From: JAJUFS01 sp036381175
GTDB lineage: Bacteria; Pseudomonadota; Gammaproteobacteria; Natronospirales; JAJUFS01
Assembly (NCBI GenBank): GCA_036381175.1
Contig: DASVDI010000006.1
Span: 159,424-223,423 of the forward strand
Direction of reading: 5' to 3'
DNA length: 64,000 nucleotides
Shown here: piece after piece, positions 45,235-53,125 of the stretch
How positions within the stretch are numbered: the first letter of the stretch is position 1
How the letters are laid out: every line of letters starts with the position of its first letter
Made by a program: the position numbers and the translations under genes
The notes under the pieces: generated by a model
Databases searched by the model: none
What the model was told of the DNA's origin: nothing
The model's input: only the letters and a program-made list of their open reading frames with translations

Positions 45235-46677
45235 TCAGCGATGAAACACGATGCCCTCCCAGTCCATCGCCTGCGGAATTCCGTTCTCGAAATCCGAGAA
45301 CGTGGCGCTGTCAGGATCCGACTCCGGATATTCAACGGCCATGAAATCTTCATGGGTCTGCGGAATCAAGCGCAATCGATACGCGCCGATCGCGCCAACC
45401 AGCTCGTTGCCGTCACGCCGGATAACCAGTTCTCCGAGAGCTTCGTTGGCATATGTTCCGACGTAGCTGTCGAGCTCGAGGCCGCGCACTGTCGGACCAG
45501 CCTTCTCGGCTTCCGGCCTTGCCTGTTCGAGTTTCGTGATCGTCGACTCGTAACGTTGCCGGGTTTCGATCGAACCGGCATCGTCGAAAAGGACATCATA
45601 GGCGTGCTGCAAAACGCCGAGGTTGAAAATATTCCCTGTCTTGCCGCCATTCGAAACAACGGCAACGCCAATGCCGGCATCGGGCATGAAGCTGACAAAC
45701 GCGCGAACACCATGCCAGCCGCCGCCGTGCTCATAGATTGTCCTTCCGCCATAACGTGAAATGTTCCAGCCGAGCGCGTAACCGTTGCGGTCAAACCCGT
45801 GATACTCGCGATCCTGCACAGCCTGTTGGGTCAACGCCGCCTTGATCACTTCAATCGACACTTCATCGTTTTTCCTGTGACCGAGCATGACCTGCATCCA
45901 GGTCGCGACGTCTCCGATGGTGGCATGCAATCCACCCGCCGCATGGCAGACCTCATCGCTCTTGTACGCCGTCGGCAGCCATCCATCTGCCACAAGCGCG
46001 TGCGGAACAGCGAAACGGTCCGGTGCGAAAAGGGATGTCCGCGCCGCCGTGTCATGCATGCCTAACGGCTGCAGGATTTCCTCGCGAAGCAATGTTTTCC
46101 AGGATTTGCCGAGCGCGAGCTGCAAGGCCGCCGCGGTGATGATGTAACCGTTGTTCGTGTATTCGAATCCCTCCTGCGGTTCTGTCCATTCCCGAAGCGC
46201 AAGCTCGATTTCTTCCGGCGACATCTCGCCCGCAAAGCTGCCCCGCCAGCCAATCACGTCGTTATCAAACGGCGTGACGTGCGACAACAGCATTCTGAAT
46301 GTCACCTTCGAGGCGTCGAGTCCTTGCGGTAATTCGAGCTTCGGCCAGATCGCGGTCATGGGTGCATCAAGATCGAAGCGCCCCTCCGCGTGCAGCCGCG
46401 CGGCAAGCAGGCCAACGTAACTTTTCGTCACCGATGCGATATAGAAAATGCTGTCCGAAGTGATCTTGCGATGCGTACTTGCGTCGGCAATACCGCCTGA
46501 ATGCACGAGAACCGTGCCGTCACGAGCGACAATCGCGATCGCATAGCCCGGCGGCGCCAGCGGATGGGAAGACAGTCGATCTGCGAAGGCCAGGATTTGC
46601 TGGCTCGCGGCATCGTCTGATCTTGCCCCGCTTGAAGCCAGCAACACGAGGATGAACAAGGTACGTATCAGGGTCAT
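45235..46677 (-). CDS. Serine hydrolase, class-C-beta-lactamase fold
   Basis: 480 residues with a signal peptide. Catalytic features of the beta-lactamase/PBP4-type family are SVTK (82-85), YTNNGY (Tyr173, Asn175) and HGGGW as the third motif. The C-terminal ~110 residues form a lipocalin-like extension common in these esterases. It is more likely an esterase or D-peptidase than a resistance enzyme. Confidence 0.88.
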   Translation of the reverse strand: MTLIRTLFILVLLASSGARSDDAASQQILAFADRLSSHPLAPPGYAIAIVARDGTVLVHSGGIADASTHRKITSDSIFYIASVTKSYVGLLAARLHAEGRFDLDAPMTAIWPKLELPQGLDASKVTFRMLLSHVTPFDNDVIGWRGSFAGEMSPEEIELALREWTEPQEGFEYTNNGYIITAAALQLALGKSWKTLLREEILQPLGMHDTAARTSLFAPDRFAVPHALVADGWLPTAYKSDEVCHAAGGLHATIGDVATWMQVMLGHRKNDEVSIEVIKAALTQQAVQDREYHGFDRNGYALGWNISRYGGRTIYEHGGGWHGVRAFVSFMPDAGIGVAVVSNGGKTGNIFNLGVLQHAYDVLFDDAGSIETRQRYESTITKLEQARPEAEKAGPTVRGLELDSYVGTYANEALGELVIRRDGNELVGAIGAYRLRLIPQTHEDFMAVEYPESDPDSATFSDFENGIPQAMDWEGIVFHR

Positions 46678-46814
46678 TGAAATGTTCCTCTCGCCGGTTG
46701 CGGCGATTCCGAATCAGTGCCCGTCTCATGCGGCAAATCTTCCGAGCGCAGATCAGCGTACGCCTCCGGCAGACGATCAACATTTACTGACCAGTTCACG
46801 ACAACCGAAACACA

Positions 46815-47774
46815 CTACTGGTCGCCTGCCTGAAGCTGTTGCAACAGGACGCTGGCGTGCTCACGCAGCGCTGCACGCAGTTCCGTCGGCTCGCGGATTT
46901 CGAAGGGAAACGACAGCCTTGCCAACTGCCGCGCGAACCAGGCGATGCTGTCGGTTTTCGCGCGCAACAGGACGCCTTCCTCGCAGGGCTCGAACAATCC
47001 CAGGCTTTCATGCAGCTCCGAGAGCGCATTGGCGAGATCGGTATGCAGCAGGATTTCAACGTCGAGCGACCGCGGAAGCGTTGCGATGCTGAAGGTGAGG
47101 TGCTTCGCGGCGTCGAAATCCGCCGGCCGTTCGAATGTCGCCTCCAGCAAGCGAACTTCCTGCACGCGATCGAGCCGGAATGAACGCAGATCCTTGCGCA
47201 AATGGCAGAACCCGCCGACATACCAATGGCCGTTGCGGTAAACGAGTCCGTAGGCGTCGAACTCGCGCGCCGTGACGGATCCGTTCGCAGCGCGATAAGC
47301 GAGATGGACGCGCTGCCGCGCCTGCGCCGCGCTCGTGAGCGCGACCAGCGCGATGTTGTCCGTCGCCGCCGCGCCGGCGGAAAGATCCAGCGTCGTCGTT
47401 TCACTGAGCGCGCGCACGCGACGTTTCAGGTTCGCGGGCATCACGCGTTCGAGTTTCGCCTGCGTGCTCTCGATGGCGGGCGCCGCCGCGACAAGGCCGA
47501 GGCTACGTGCCGCGAGGAGGCCCAAGGAAATCGCGAGCGTTTCGTCGTTGGTGAAGGTCATTGGCGGCAGCTTGAAACCGGTCACCAACTGGTAGCCGCC
47601 ATAACGTCCACGTTCGGCGGTGATCGGAATGCCGAGGTCTTCAAGCGTGGTGATATAACGCCGCAACGTTCGGCCATCCACTTCCAGCCGGCGCGCGAGT
47701 TCCGCACCGCTCATGCGCCCGTGGGCCTGGAGCAGTTCGAGGACGGCAAGGACGCGCGCAGCGGGATGGGCCAT
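46815..47774 (-). CDS. YafY-type WYL-domain transcriptional regulator
   Basis: 319 residues. An N-terminal HTH_11 domain (~1-60, RVLAVLELLQAHGRMSGAELARR) is followed by a WYL domain (~140-230, with AYRAANGS, then GHWYVGGFCHLRKDLRSFRLDR) and a WCX tail. WYL domains sense nucleic acids or small ligands. It is divergent from the NIPSNAP gene, which it may control. Confidence 0.9.
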   Translation of the reverse strand: MAHPAARVLAVLELLQAHGRMSGAELARRLEVDGRTLRRYITTLEDLGIPITAERGRYGGYQLVTGFKLPPMTFTNDETLAISLGLLAARSLGLVAAAPAIESTQAKLERVMPANLKRRVRALSETTTLDLSAGAAATDNIALVALTSAAQARQRVHLAYRAANGSVTAREFDAYGLVYRNGHWYVGGFCHLRKDLRSFRLDRVQEVRLLEATFERPADFDAAKHLTFSIATLPRSLDVEILLHTDLANALSELHESLGLFEPCEEGVLLRAKTDSIAWFARQLARLSFPFEIREPTELRAALREHASVLLQQLQAGDQ

Positions 47775-47859
47775 TCGACAAGTTTACGCCTAATCAGGGC
47801 GGTTTCTGCCCTGATTGGCATCTACCCTGTTTTTCCTCAACACCCATTGAGCTTCGTTC

Positions 47860-48594
47860 ATGAATTCCGACAGTCACACGCAGGATTACCCGATCGTCGA
47901 GCTGCGCCGCTACACCATCAAGGATGGCGAGCGCGGAAACTTCGCGCGCTATTTCGAAACCTGGTTTCCGGAAGCCTTCCAGCAACTGGGTGCGATCGTA
48001 TTCGGCGAAGGTCTGGAGCGCGACAACGCAACGTGGTTCACCTGGCTGCGCGGCTTCCGCGACATGCCCGCGCGCGCCGAGGTCAACACCGCGTTCTATT
48101 TCGGTCCGGTGTGGAAGGAACATCGCGATGTTTTGAACGGCCTGATGATCGATTCGAACAACGTGCTGTTATTGCGGCCGTTGGATCCGGAGCGCGGCGT
48201 GGCCGTATTGCCTGCCGTCGATGTCCTGCGGGAACGCGATGGCGCGCAAGGCGTTGTCGTGATGCAGGTGTTTGCCGTCGCGACCGATGGCGTCGAGGAT
48301 TTTGCAAAGCGCGCGGAGAATGTTTTCGCGACGTATCGCGATGCCGGCGTTCGCGAAGCCGGCGTGCTGGTGACGCTGGACGAGCCGAACAATTTCCCGC
48401 AACTGCCGGTGCGCACGGATGGTCCGTACCTCGTGTGGCTCGGCATCGCGAAGGATGAAGCGATGCTGGAAACATTCAAAGCGCTTGTCGAACAATCCCT
48501 CGCCGAATTCAAAAGTACCGCGCTGTTGCGTGGCGAACCGGAACTCGTCGTCATCGATCCGGCACCACGTTCACGCCTGCGCTGGCTGCCGTAG
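47860..48594 (+). CDS. NIPSNAP-family protein
   Basis: 244 residues, no signal peptide. The duplicated dimeric alpha-beta-barrel pattern starts with IVELRRYTIKDGERGNFARYF and repeats after ~115 residues (VVVMQVFAV). The reaction is unknown. A LysE gene begins 18 nt later. Confidence 0.85.
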   Translation: MNSDSHTQDYPIVELRRYTIKDGERGNFARYFETWFPEAFQQLGAIVFGEGLERDNATWFTWLRGFRDMPARAEVNTAFYFGPVWKEHRDVLNGLMIDSNNVLLLRPLDPERGVAVLPAVDVLRERDGAQGVVVMQVFAVATDGVEDFAKRAENVFATYRDAGVREAGVLVTLDEPNNFPQLPVRTDGPYLVWLGIAKDEAMLETFKALVEQSLAEFKSTALLRGEPELVVIDPAPRSRLRWLP

Positions 48595-48612
48595 TTTTTC
48601 GAGGAAACTCCA

Positions 48613-49251
48613 GTGACCGAATACGCACACCTGTGGCTGTTCTTCGTGATCCTGCTCGGCGTCGTCATCCTGCCGGGGCTCGACATGGCCTTCGTGCTCG
48701 GCAGCTCGCTCACCGGCGGACGTTCGCAGGGCCTGGTTGCCGTTGCCGGCATGGTCGCGGGCGGCGTTGTGCATGTCGTCGTCGGCGCACTCGGCCTCGC
48801 GGCGCTGCTCGAATTCATGCCCGGCGCGTTCAACATCATCCTGCTCGCCGGCGCGTTGTACATCGCATGGATCGGGATCTCGGTGTTGCGCAGTTCCGCG
48901 ACATTCGCCAATGACGTGCGACAACGCGATCGCCCTGCGTGGTCAACGTTCCGCCGCGCGGCACTCACCAACCTGCTGAATCCGAAAGCCTATCTCTTCA
49001 TGCTCGCGATCTTCCCGCAATTCCTGCGCCCCGAATACGGCGTTCTGTGGATCCAGGCCGTTGTGCTCGGCGTGATCATCGCGCTCACGCAGGCGAGCGT
49101 GTATGGTTCCGTCGCATTCGTCGCCAGCGGTTTGCGCGAATGGATGCACGCGAAACCGCAGATTGGCATTTGGCTGAATCGCGTTGTCGGTGTCCTGCTC
49201 GTGCTTGCCGCTGTCGTGACGGGCATCGATGGATGGCGCGGCGTGTCGTGA
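48613..49251 (+). CDS. LysE-family exporter
   Basis: 212 residues from GTG 48613 with GAGGAAA upstream. Six membrane segments with the LysE motifs VILPGLDMAFVLGSSLTGG and NLLNPKAYLFMLAIFPQFL. It likely exports amino acids or analogues. It is in one operon with NIPSNAP and the next two small genes. Confidence 0.9.
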   Translation: MTEYAHLWLFFVILLGVVILPGLDMAFVLGSSLTGGRSQGLVAVAGMVAGGVVHVVVGALGLAALLEFMPGAFNIILLAGALYIAWIGISVLRSSATFANDVRQRDRPAWSTFRRAALTNLLNPKAYLFMLAIFPQFLRPEYGVLWIQAVVLGVIIALTQASVYGSVAFVASGLREWMHAKPQIGIWLNRVVGVLLVLAAVVTGIDGWRGVS

Positions 49252-49275
49252 TGAAACAATCTCAAGGAGAACGTC

Positions 49276-49533
49276 ATGCTCCAACTACGGCCCAATTGCG
49301 AATGCTGTGACACCGACCTGCCGCCGGATTCCACGCGGGCGATGATCTGCACCTACGAATGCACCTTCTGTACCGATTGCGTGCGCGACGTGTTACACCA
49401 CGTCTGTCCCAACTGCGGCGGCAACTTCACACCGCGACCGATTCGTCCGGCCTCCGGATTGGCGAAGCATCCTGCATCCACAAAACGTGTCTTCAATCCG
49501 GCGTGTCGAGAGATTGCCATGAAGGAGCAATGA
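49276..49533 (+). CDS. DUF1272 zinc-ribbon protein
   Basis: 85 residues; ATG 49276 follows AAGGAGA. Eight cysteines in CECCDTDL, CTYECTFCTDC and CPNCGG form treble-clef-type zinc sites. This is the DUF1272 pattern. It overlaps the next gene's region by a few nucleotides. Confidence 0.88.
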   Translation: MLQLRPNCECCDTDLPPDSTRAMICTYECTFCTDCVRDVLHHVCPNCGGNFTPRPIRPASGLAKHPASTKRVFNPACREIAMKEQ

Positions 49534-49535
49534 AC

Positions 49536-50030
49536 ATGCTTCAACAGCTGCAGCCCCGAAACCGCAGACGCCTCCTGGCAACATTGCTGCTCGTACTTCC
49601 CGTCGCCTCCCTGTTTGCGAATCCCGGAGATCACACCATGACGACAACCGCCAACGGCACCTTTGACGTCAAAATCGCGCCGCTCGACCTGCATTTCGAT
49701 GCCGGCGACAAGCTCGGCCGCCTTTCCATCGACAAAACCTTTCATGGCGACCTGGAAGCGACAAGCCAGGGTGAAATGCTGACCGCGGGAACCGACGTGA
49801 AAGGCTCGGCCGTGTACGTCGCCATCGAACGTGTCACCGGAACGCTGAACGGAAAGAAAGGCAGCTTCATCCTGCATCACCGCGGCATCATGAATCGCGG
49901 CGAGGCGGAACTTGTCGTGAAGATCGTGCCGGATTCCGGCACCGGTGAACTTGAAGGAATTTCAGGCGAGATGAAAATCCGGATCGAAGAAGGAAAACAT
50001 TTCTATGATTTCGAATACGCCTTGCAATGA
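49536..50030 (+). CDS. DUF3224 protein with signal peptide
   Basis: ATG 49536 gives 164 residues; an ATG at 49530 overlapping the DUF1272 stop is an alternative. An Arg-rich start with a hydrophobic stretch (RRRLLATLLLVLPVASLFA) is a signal. The rest fits DUF3224: ANGTFDVKIAPLD, KTFHGDLEATSQGEMLTA and HHRGIMNRG, an allene-oxide-cyclase-like barrel. It is the last gene of the operon with LysE and DUF1272. Confidence 0.8.
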   Translation: MLQQLQPRNRRRLLATLLLVLPVASLFANPGDHTMTTTANGTFDVKIAPLDLHFDAGDKLGRLSIDKTFHGDLEATSQGEMLTAGTDVKGSAVYVAIERVTGTLNGKKGSFILHHRGIMNRGEAELVVKIVPDSGTGELEGISGEMKIRIEEGKHFYDFEYALQ

Positions 50031-50032
50031 TT

Positions 50033-50120
50033 CGTAGCCTGGATGAAGCGCAGCGGAATCCGGGAAGCGTTAACGAGGGTCCCGGATTTCACTCGCTGCG
50101 CTCGCTGCATCCGGGCTACG
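50033..50120. repeat. Dispersed repeat family C, full copy
   Basis: A ~88-bp imperfect palindrome with CGTAGCC and GGCTACG at its ends and two inner arms (GGATGAAGCGCAGCGGAATCC / GGATTTCACTCGCTGCG-type). It is typical of repeats near mobile regions in proteobacteria. A half copy lies at 51270. Confidence 0.8.
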
Positions 50121-50124
50121 CTTA

Positions 50125-50871
50125 CTAGAGACGCACATATTTCTCTACTTCATCCCAGTCAACGTCTCGCCAATTTCTTTCGCGTGGCGGAATTTCGCTG
50201 GAACTGAATGATTGGTAGCTGACCGCCTTGCGAGCCTTCGAGCCGTACCAAAGGTTCGCCCATACCAAAGCGCGTCTGGCTTTATCGCTTGGCTTACGCT
50301 TAAGAATTCTTTCAAGTTCGCCTCCTGGCAGGCGAAATTTATGTGGGTTTCGCAAATACTCCTCCTTATGGAGTGAACGAATGAACGCGTTCCTCAGGCC
50401 TGGCACGGGCGCAGTGGAACCTAGGCCACGATCGGGCATGTATTGGCAGAATCGCCGAATCCTCCAGACCAGTTCATCGAGCATGTGAATTGCATTCGGC
50501 AGATTGAAGGTTCTGGTCACTATGTACCTATTGTTTGCGCCGCCAGTCCTGTCCAAGAGATTTAAGAATTCCTCGCTTCTCTTTGATAAAGCATTTTCAA
50601 AATGAGGAAGTTTCTGCGCGTGTATCAATAAGGCAGGCAAGTTGTGCACGTAATTGTGTTTTTTTCCGTCAGAATCTTCATACCATCGTGAACTCAAGCC
50701 ATTGAAAAGGAGAATTCCCTTGAGATATTTCTCGATGGCTTGATGCCCTGACCAGAGAAACTGTTGTCGTAGCTGCAACTGATAGTTCATTCTCGCGGCA
50801 ACGTAATCAAGGTCCGCCTGCCTCCGAAAAACGTCCGTCGCGTATGTATTCAATATAACTTGCAAATCCAT
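50125..50871 (-). CDS. HEPN-domain-like protein
   Basis: ATG 50871 follows GGAGAG and gives 248 residues. The N-terminal ~110 residues show the HEPN pattern: a helix GHQAIEKYLKGILLFNG, then HNYVHNLPALL. The C-terminal ~120 residues are basic and unrecognised. DNA is clearly AT-richer than its neighbours. HEPN proteins include RNases of toxin and antiphage systems, but no R-x4-6-H catalytic pair could be firmly assigned, so activity is uncertain. It sits between two copies of repeat C. Confidence 0.65.
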   Translation of the reverse strand: MDLQVILNTYATDVFRRQADLDYVAARMNYQLQLRQQFLWSGHQAIEKYLKGILLFNGLSSRWYEDSDGKKHNYVHNLPALLIHAQKLPHFENALSKRSEEFLNLLDRTGGANNRYIVTRTFNLPNAIHMLDELVWRIRRFCQYMPDRGLGSTAPVPGLRNAFIRSLHKEEYLRNPHKFRLPGGELERILKRKPSDKARRALVWANLWYGSKARKAVSYQSFSSSEIPPRERNWRDVDWDEVEKYVRL

Positions 50872-50979
50872 CGCCGACTCTCCAGAACCTTTCAAGACAA
50901 AAAATTTTTGTGGCGTGTGAACATCACACAATTATTGGCGTTTTTCACGATAGCATCTTGGTTCTCAGGAGGAACTGTG

Positions 50980-51243
50980 ATGCCAAGGAAGCAACGCTAC
51001 TGGCCGCTACGGCCGTCCACCACTGCCTACATCCTCGATGGCCTGATCTCCGCTCTTTCGGATTTCACTCAGGAAAACGGTTCGGATTTCAACCACCGCC
51101 AGTCGAAACAACTAGTCGCACTCGGACTCACAGCGGAGCTGTGCGCGGAGGCGCTGGCGCACTGGTTTGCATCAAGGCCGCCCGAGGATCACGACATGCT
51201 GGAGATGTTGCAGGAGCGAACGGAAGATTTCGGAGATCGTTGA
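50980..51243 (+). CDS. Small hypothetical protein
   Basis: ATG 50980 follows AGGAGGAACTG and gives 87 residues. The protein is helical and unrecognised (YWPLRPSTTAYILDGLISAL at the start). It is divergent from the HEPN gene across a ~110-nt gap and could be its partner. Confidence 0.6.
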   Translation: MPRKQRYWPLRPSTTAYILDGLISALSDFTQENGSDFNHRQSKQLVALGLTAELCAEALAHWFASRPPEDHDMLEMLQERTEDFGDR

Positions 51244-51269
51244 AGGAACGCCATTCAACGGATCGAAGG

Positions 51270-51302
51270 CCCCGGATTTCGCTATGCTCCACCCGGGCTA
51301 CA
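51270..51302. repeat. Dispersed repeat family C, half copy
   Basis: CCCCGGATTTCGCTATGCTCC and ACCCGGGCTAC match the right half of the repeat at 50033. Together they bracket the HEPN and hypothetical genes. Confidence 0.6.
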
Positions 51303-51318
51303 CCTGTTGCATCGACAT

Positions 51319-51347
51319 TTGACAGCCGTCATTTACCGACTAATATT
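51319..51347 (+). promoter_or_regulatory. Sigma-70-type promoter of the winged-helix/nucleotidyltransferase pair
   Basis: A perfect -35 TTGACA (51319-51324) and a -10 TAATAT (51341-51346) with a 16-nt spacer. The -10 lies inside the first operator palindrome, so repressor binding would block it. Confidence 0.7.
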
Positions 51348-51375
51348 ATTAGTCATATGACTAAAGGTATTAGTC
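51338..51375. promoter_or_regulatory. Two palindromic operators
   Basis: GACTAAT-att-ATTAGTC (51338-51354) is perfect. GACTAA-aggta-TTAGTC (51359-51375) is a second perfect dyad with the same arms, ending one base before the ATG at 51377. The ribosome site (AAAGG) is inside it. The arms are the same, so one protein probably binds both, most likely the winged-helix protein encoded just downstream. Confidence 0.75.
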
Positions 51376-51376
51376 G

Positions 51377-51706
51377 ATGCTTGAAGCATTGTTTGGCTCC
51401 ATCAATAAAGAACGCGTGCTCGTCTATCTCTTCGTGAACGGTGAGGGGTACGCACGCGCGATCGCGCAGTTCTTCGACACGAATCTTCGCAACATCCAGG
51501 TCCAGCTCGACAACCTGGAGGCCGGCGGCCTGCTGGTTTCCCGGCTCGAAGGGCGAACGCGGCTCTACGGATTCAACCCGCGCTGGCCGTTGCGAAAGGA
51601 ACTGGCCGCGCTGATCGAGCGCATGCTGGAGTTTTATCCGGCGGAAGAGCGTGAACGGTTGTTCGGCGGCCGCAAGCGGCCCCGCCGCCGGGGCAAGCCG
51701 TTGTGA
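51377..51706 (+). CDS. Winged-helix DNA-binding protein
   Basis: 109 residues. A winged helix-turn-helix covers ~1-75 (INKERVLVYLFVNGEGYARAIA, with wing GGLLVSRLEGRTRLYGFNP), then a basic tail (GRKRPRRRGKPL). It is ArsR/PadR-like without metal ligands. It overlaps the following nucleotidyltransferase gene by 4 nt (GTGA). The two dyads over its own promoter suggest it is an autorepressor and the antitoxin-like part of the pair. Confidence 0.8.
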   Translation: MLEALFGSINKERVLVYLFVNGEGYARAIAQFFDTNLRNIQVQLDNLEAGGLLVSRLEGRTRLYGFNPRWPLRKELAALIERMLEFYPAEERERLFGGRKRPRRRGKPL

Positions 51707-52242
51707 AACCGATCGCGGAAATGTCTCCCGAAGAACTTGCCGCTTTCATCTGCCAGTCACTCACGGATGCGGGAATCGTTGTCACCCTGACGGGCGGTGG
51801 CTGCGTCGCTGTCTGGTCAAACGGCGAATATGAATCAAAAGACCTGGATTTCGTTGAACAAGGCACAGTTCCTCGCCGTGAAATCCGGGCCGTCCTGAAA
51901 GACGCGGGCTTCAATGAGGACGGGCGTTATTTCATTCATACCGAGACGGATTTTTTCATCGAGTTTCCTGCAGGCCCGCTGGCCGTCGGCGGTGAACCCG
52001 TGGGCGCGATTTCGGAACGCAAGACTGCCACCGGTATGCTGCGGCTCCTTTCTCCTACCGACTGCGTGAAGGATCGCCTCGCGGCATTCTTTCACTGGAA
52101 CGATCACCAGGCGCTGGACCAGGCTTCGCTCGTCGCTCGCAATCAAAAGGTAGATCTCGAGGAAATCCGCCGCTGGTCGAAAGCCGAAGGCGAGATCACG
52201 AAGTTCGAGACATTCCGGAAACACCTGACCGAGAAGTTATAA
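51703..52242 (+). CDS. Nucleotidyltransferase-fold protein (DUF6036/AbiEii-like)
   Basis: GTG 51703 overlaps the upstream stop; 179 residues. The nucleotidyltransferase motif TGGGCVAVWSNGEYESKDLDFV (~residues 29-50) holds the GG and D-x-D ligands in KDLDF, as in AbiEii and MNT proteins. LLSPTDCVKDRLAAFFHW follows, where the DUF6036 family has a conserved region. It probably modifies a nucleic acid or protein by nucleotide transfer. With the winged-helix partner it forms a toxin-antitoxin- or defence-type module. Confidence 0.78.
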   Translation: MKPIAEMSPEELAAFICQSLTDAGIVVTLTGGGCVAVWSNGEYESKDLDFVEQGTVPRREIRAVLKDAGFNEDGRYFIHTETDFFIEFPAGPLAVGGEPVGAISERKTATGMLRLLSPTDCVKDRLAAFFHWNDHQALDQASLVARNQKVDLEEIRRWSKAEGEITKFETFRKHLTEKL

Positions 52243-52269
52243 GCCGACTATTGGAACTCGGCTTATAAC
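52236..52269. terminator. Perfect inverted repeat at the end of the nucleotidyltransferase gene
   Basis: GTTATAAGCCGA-N10-TCGGCTTATAAC is a perfect 12-bp stem that includes the stop codon. No T-run follows. It may be a terminator, an mRNA-stabilising hairpin or a binding site. Confidence 0.55.
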
Positions 52270-52297
52270 AACGCGCTTACTTTTAGCAAGATATTCC

Positions 52298-52325
52298 TTG
52301 ACTATTTCTCCGGCTGGTCTAATTT
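52298..52325 (+). promoter_or_regulatory. Promoter of the DUF2231 operon
   Basis: A -35 TTGACT (52298-52303) and a -10-like TAATTT (52320-52325) with a 16-nt spacer. The -10 touches the operator at 52323. Confidence 0.55.
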
Positions 52326-52346
52326 ATCAAGCACCAACTTGATAAA
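52323..52346. promoter_or_regulatory. Operator, likely of the SufR-like regulator
   Basis: TTTATCAAG-N6-CTTGATAAA is a perfect 9-bp dyad just before the ribosome site of the first operon gene. The core CAAG-N6-CTTG has the same geometry as the CAAC-N6-GTTG site described for cyanobacterial SufR, with one changed base per arm. Confidence 0.7.
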
Positions 52347-52361
52347 AAGAAGGGGTTCGTC

Positions 52362-52700
52362 ATGCTGAATATCGCTATTGGTCTTTTCCTGCTGGCCGCG
52401 GTGGGCGGCATCGTCATGGCTACGCAGATTTTCAGGGGCCGTACACCGACCGTGGCTATCGCCGCGCTGCACGGCCCGCTCGCGGCCATCGCGCTCCTGA
52501 TGCTCTTCTGGCTCTGGATGCAGAGCGGCGCGAGCCAGGTCATGTCCATTGGGCTCGGCGTGCTGGTGGTGGCAGCACTTGGCGGGTTCTTCCTGTTGAG
52601 TTTCCACATCCGTAACAAGCCGCATCCGAAACCTGTCGTAGTACTGCACGCGCTGCTCGCGGTGACAGGCGTAGTCACGCTGATCATCGCGGCGCTGTGA
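52362..52700 (+). CDS. Small membrane protein
   Basis: 112 residues with four membrane segments (IAIGLFLLAAVGGIVMATQI at the start). His and Pro residues between segments (HIRNKPHPKPVVVLHALLA) could bind metal or heme. No family name is sure. It overlaps the DUF2231 gene by 4 nt (GTGA) and is the first gene downstream of the operator. Confidence 0.75.
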   Translation: MLNIAIGLFLLAAVGGIVMATQIFRGRTPTVAIAALHGPLAAIALLMLFWLWMQSGASQVMSIGLGVLVVAALGGFFLLSFHIRNKPHPKPVVVLHALLAVTGVVTLIIAAL

Positions 52701-53116
52701 GGCCGCCTCGAATTGACGGCGTGCCGTTCCATCCCGTCCTGGTGCATTTTCCAGTGGCGGGATGGACTGCCGCGACGTTCCTGGCGGCGCTCGCCTTGTG
52801 GAACGGTAATGAATCGCTGGCGCTGGCTGCGCGCTGGTGCAATATCGCTGGTCTCGTAACGGGCATGGCGGCGATGGCTGCGGGCTTCCTGGAGTTGCCC
52901 GCGTTACCGGAGACACCCGAAGTTCGCAGCGCGGTGGCGCGGCATTTGATGCTCGCCGGCAGCGCCTGGAGCATTTATCTCGTAATGCTGTTCCTGCAGA
53001 TGAAGGCGTTTCCCGTGGCGGCGACGGGCGCCGGCGCTGCGGGTTTCGTGCTGCTGATGTTCGCGGGCCATGCCGGCGCGCGGCTTGTTTATCATCATCG
53101 CCTGCCAATTGATTGA
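52697..53116 (+). CDS. DUF2231 membrane protein
   Basis: GTG 52697; 139 residues with four membrane segments. The DUF2231 signature GVPFHPVLVHFPVAGWTAA and the end GHAGARLVYHH (histidines facing the membrane) suggest heme or metal binding. It is encoded between a small membrane protein and a SufR-like regulator, all in one operon. Confidence 0.85.
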   Translation: MRPPRIDGVPFHPVLVHFPVAGWTAATFLAALALWNGNESLALAARWCNIAGLVTGMAAMAAGFLELPALPETPEVRSAVARHLMLAGSAWSIYLVMLFLQMKAFPVAATGAGAAGFVLLMFAGHAGARLVYHHRLPID

Positions 53117-53125
53117 CTGCCCTGG

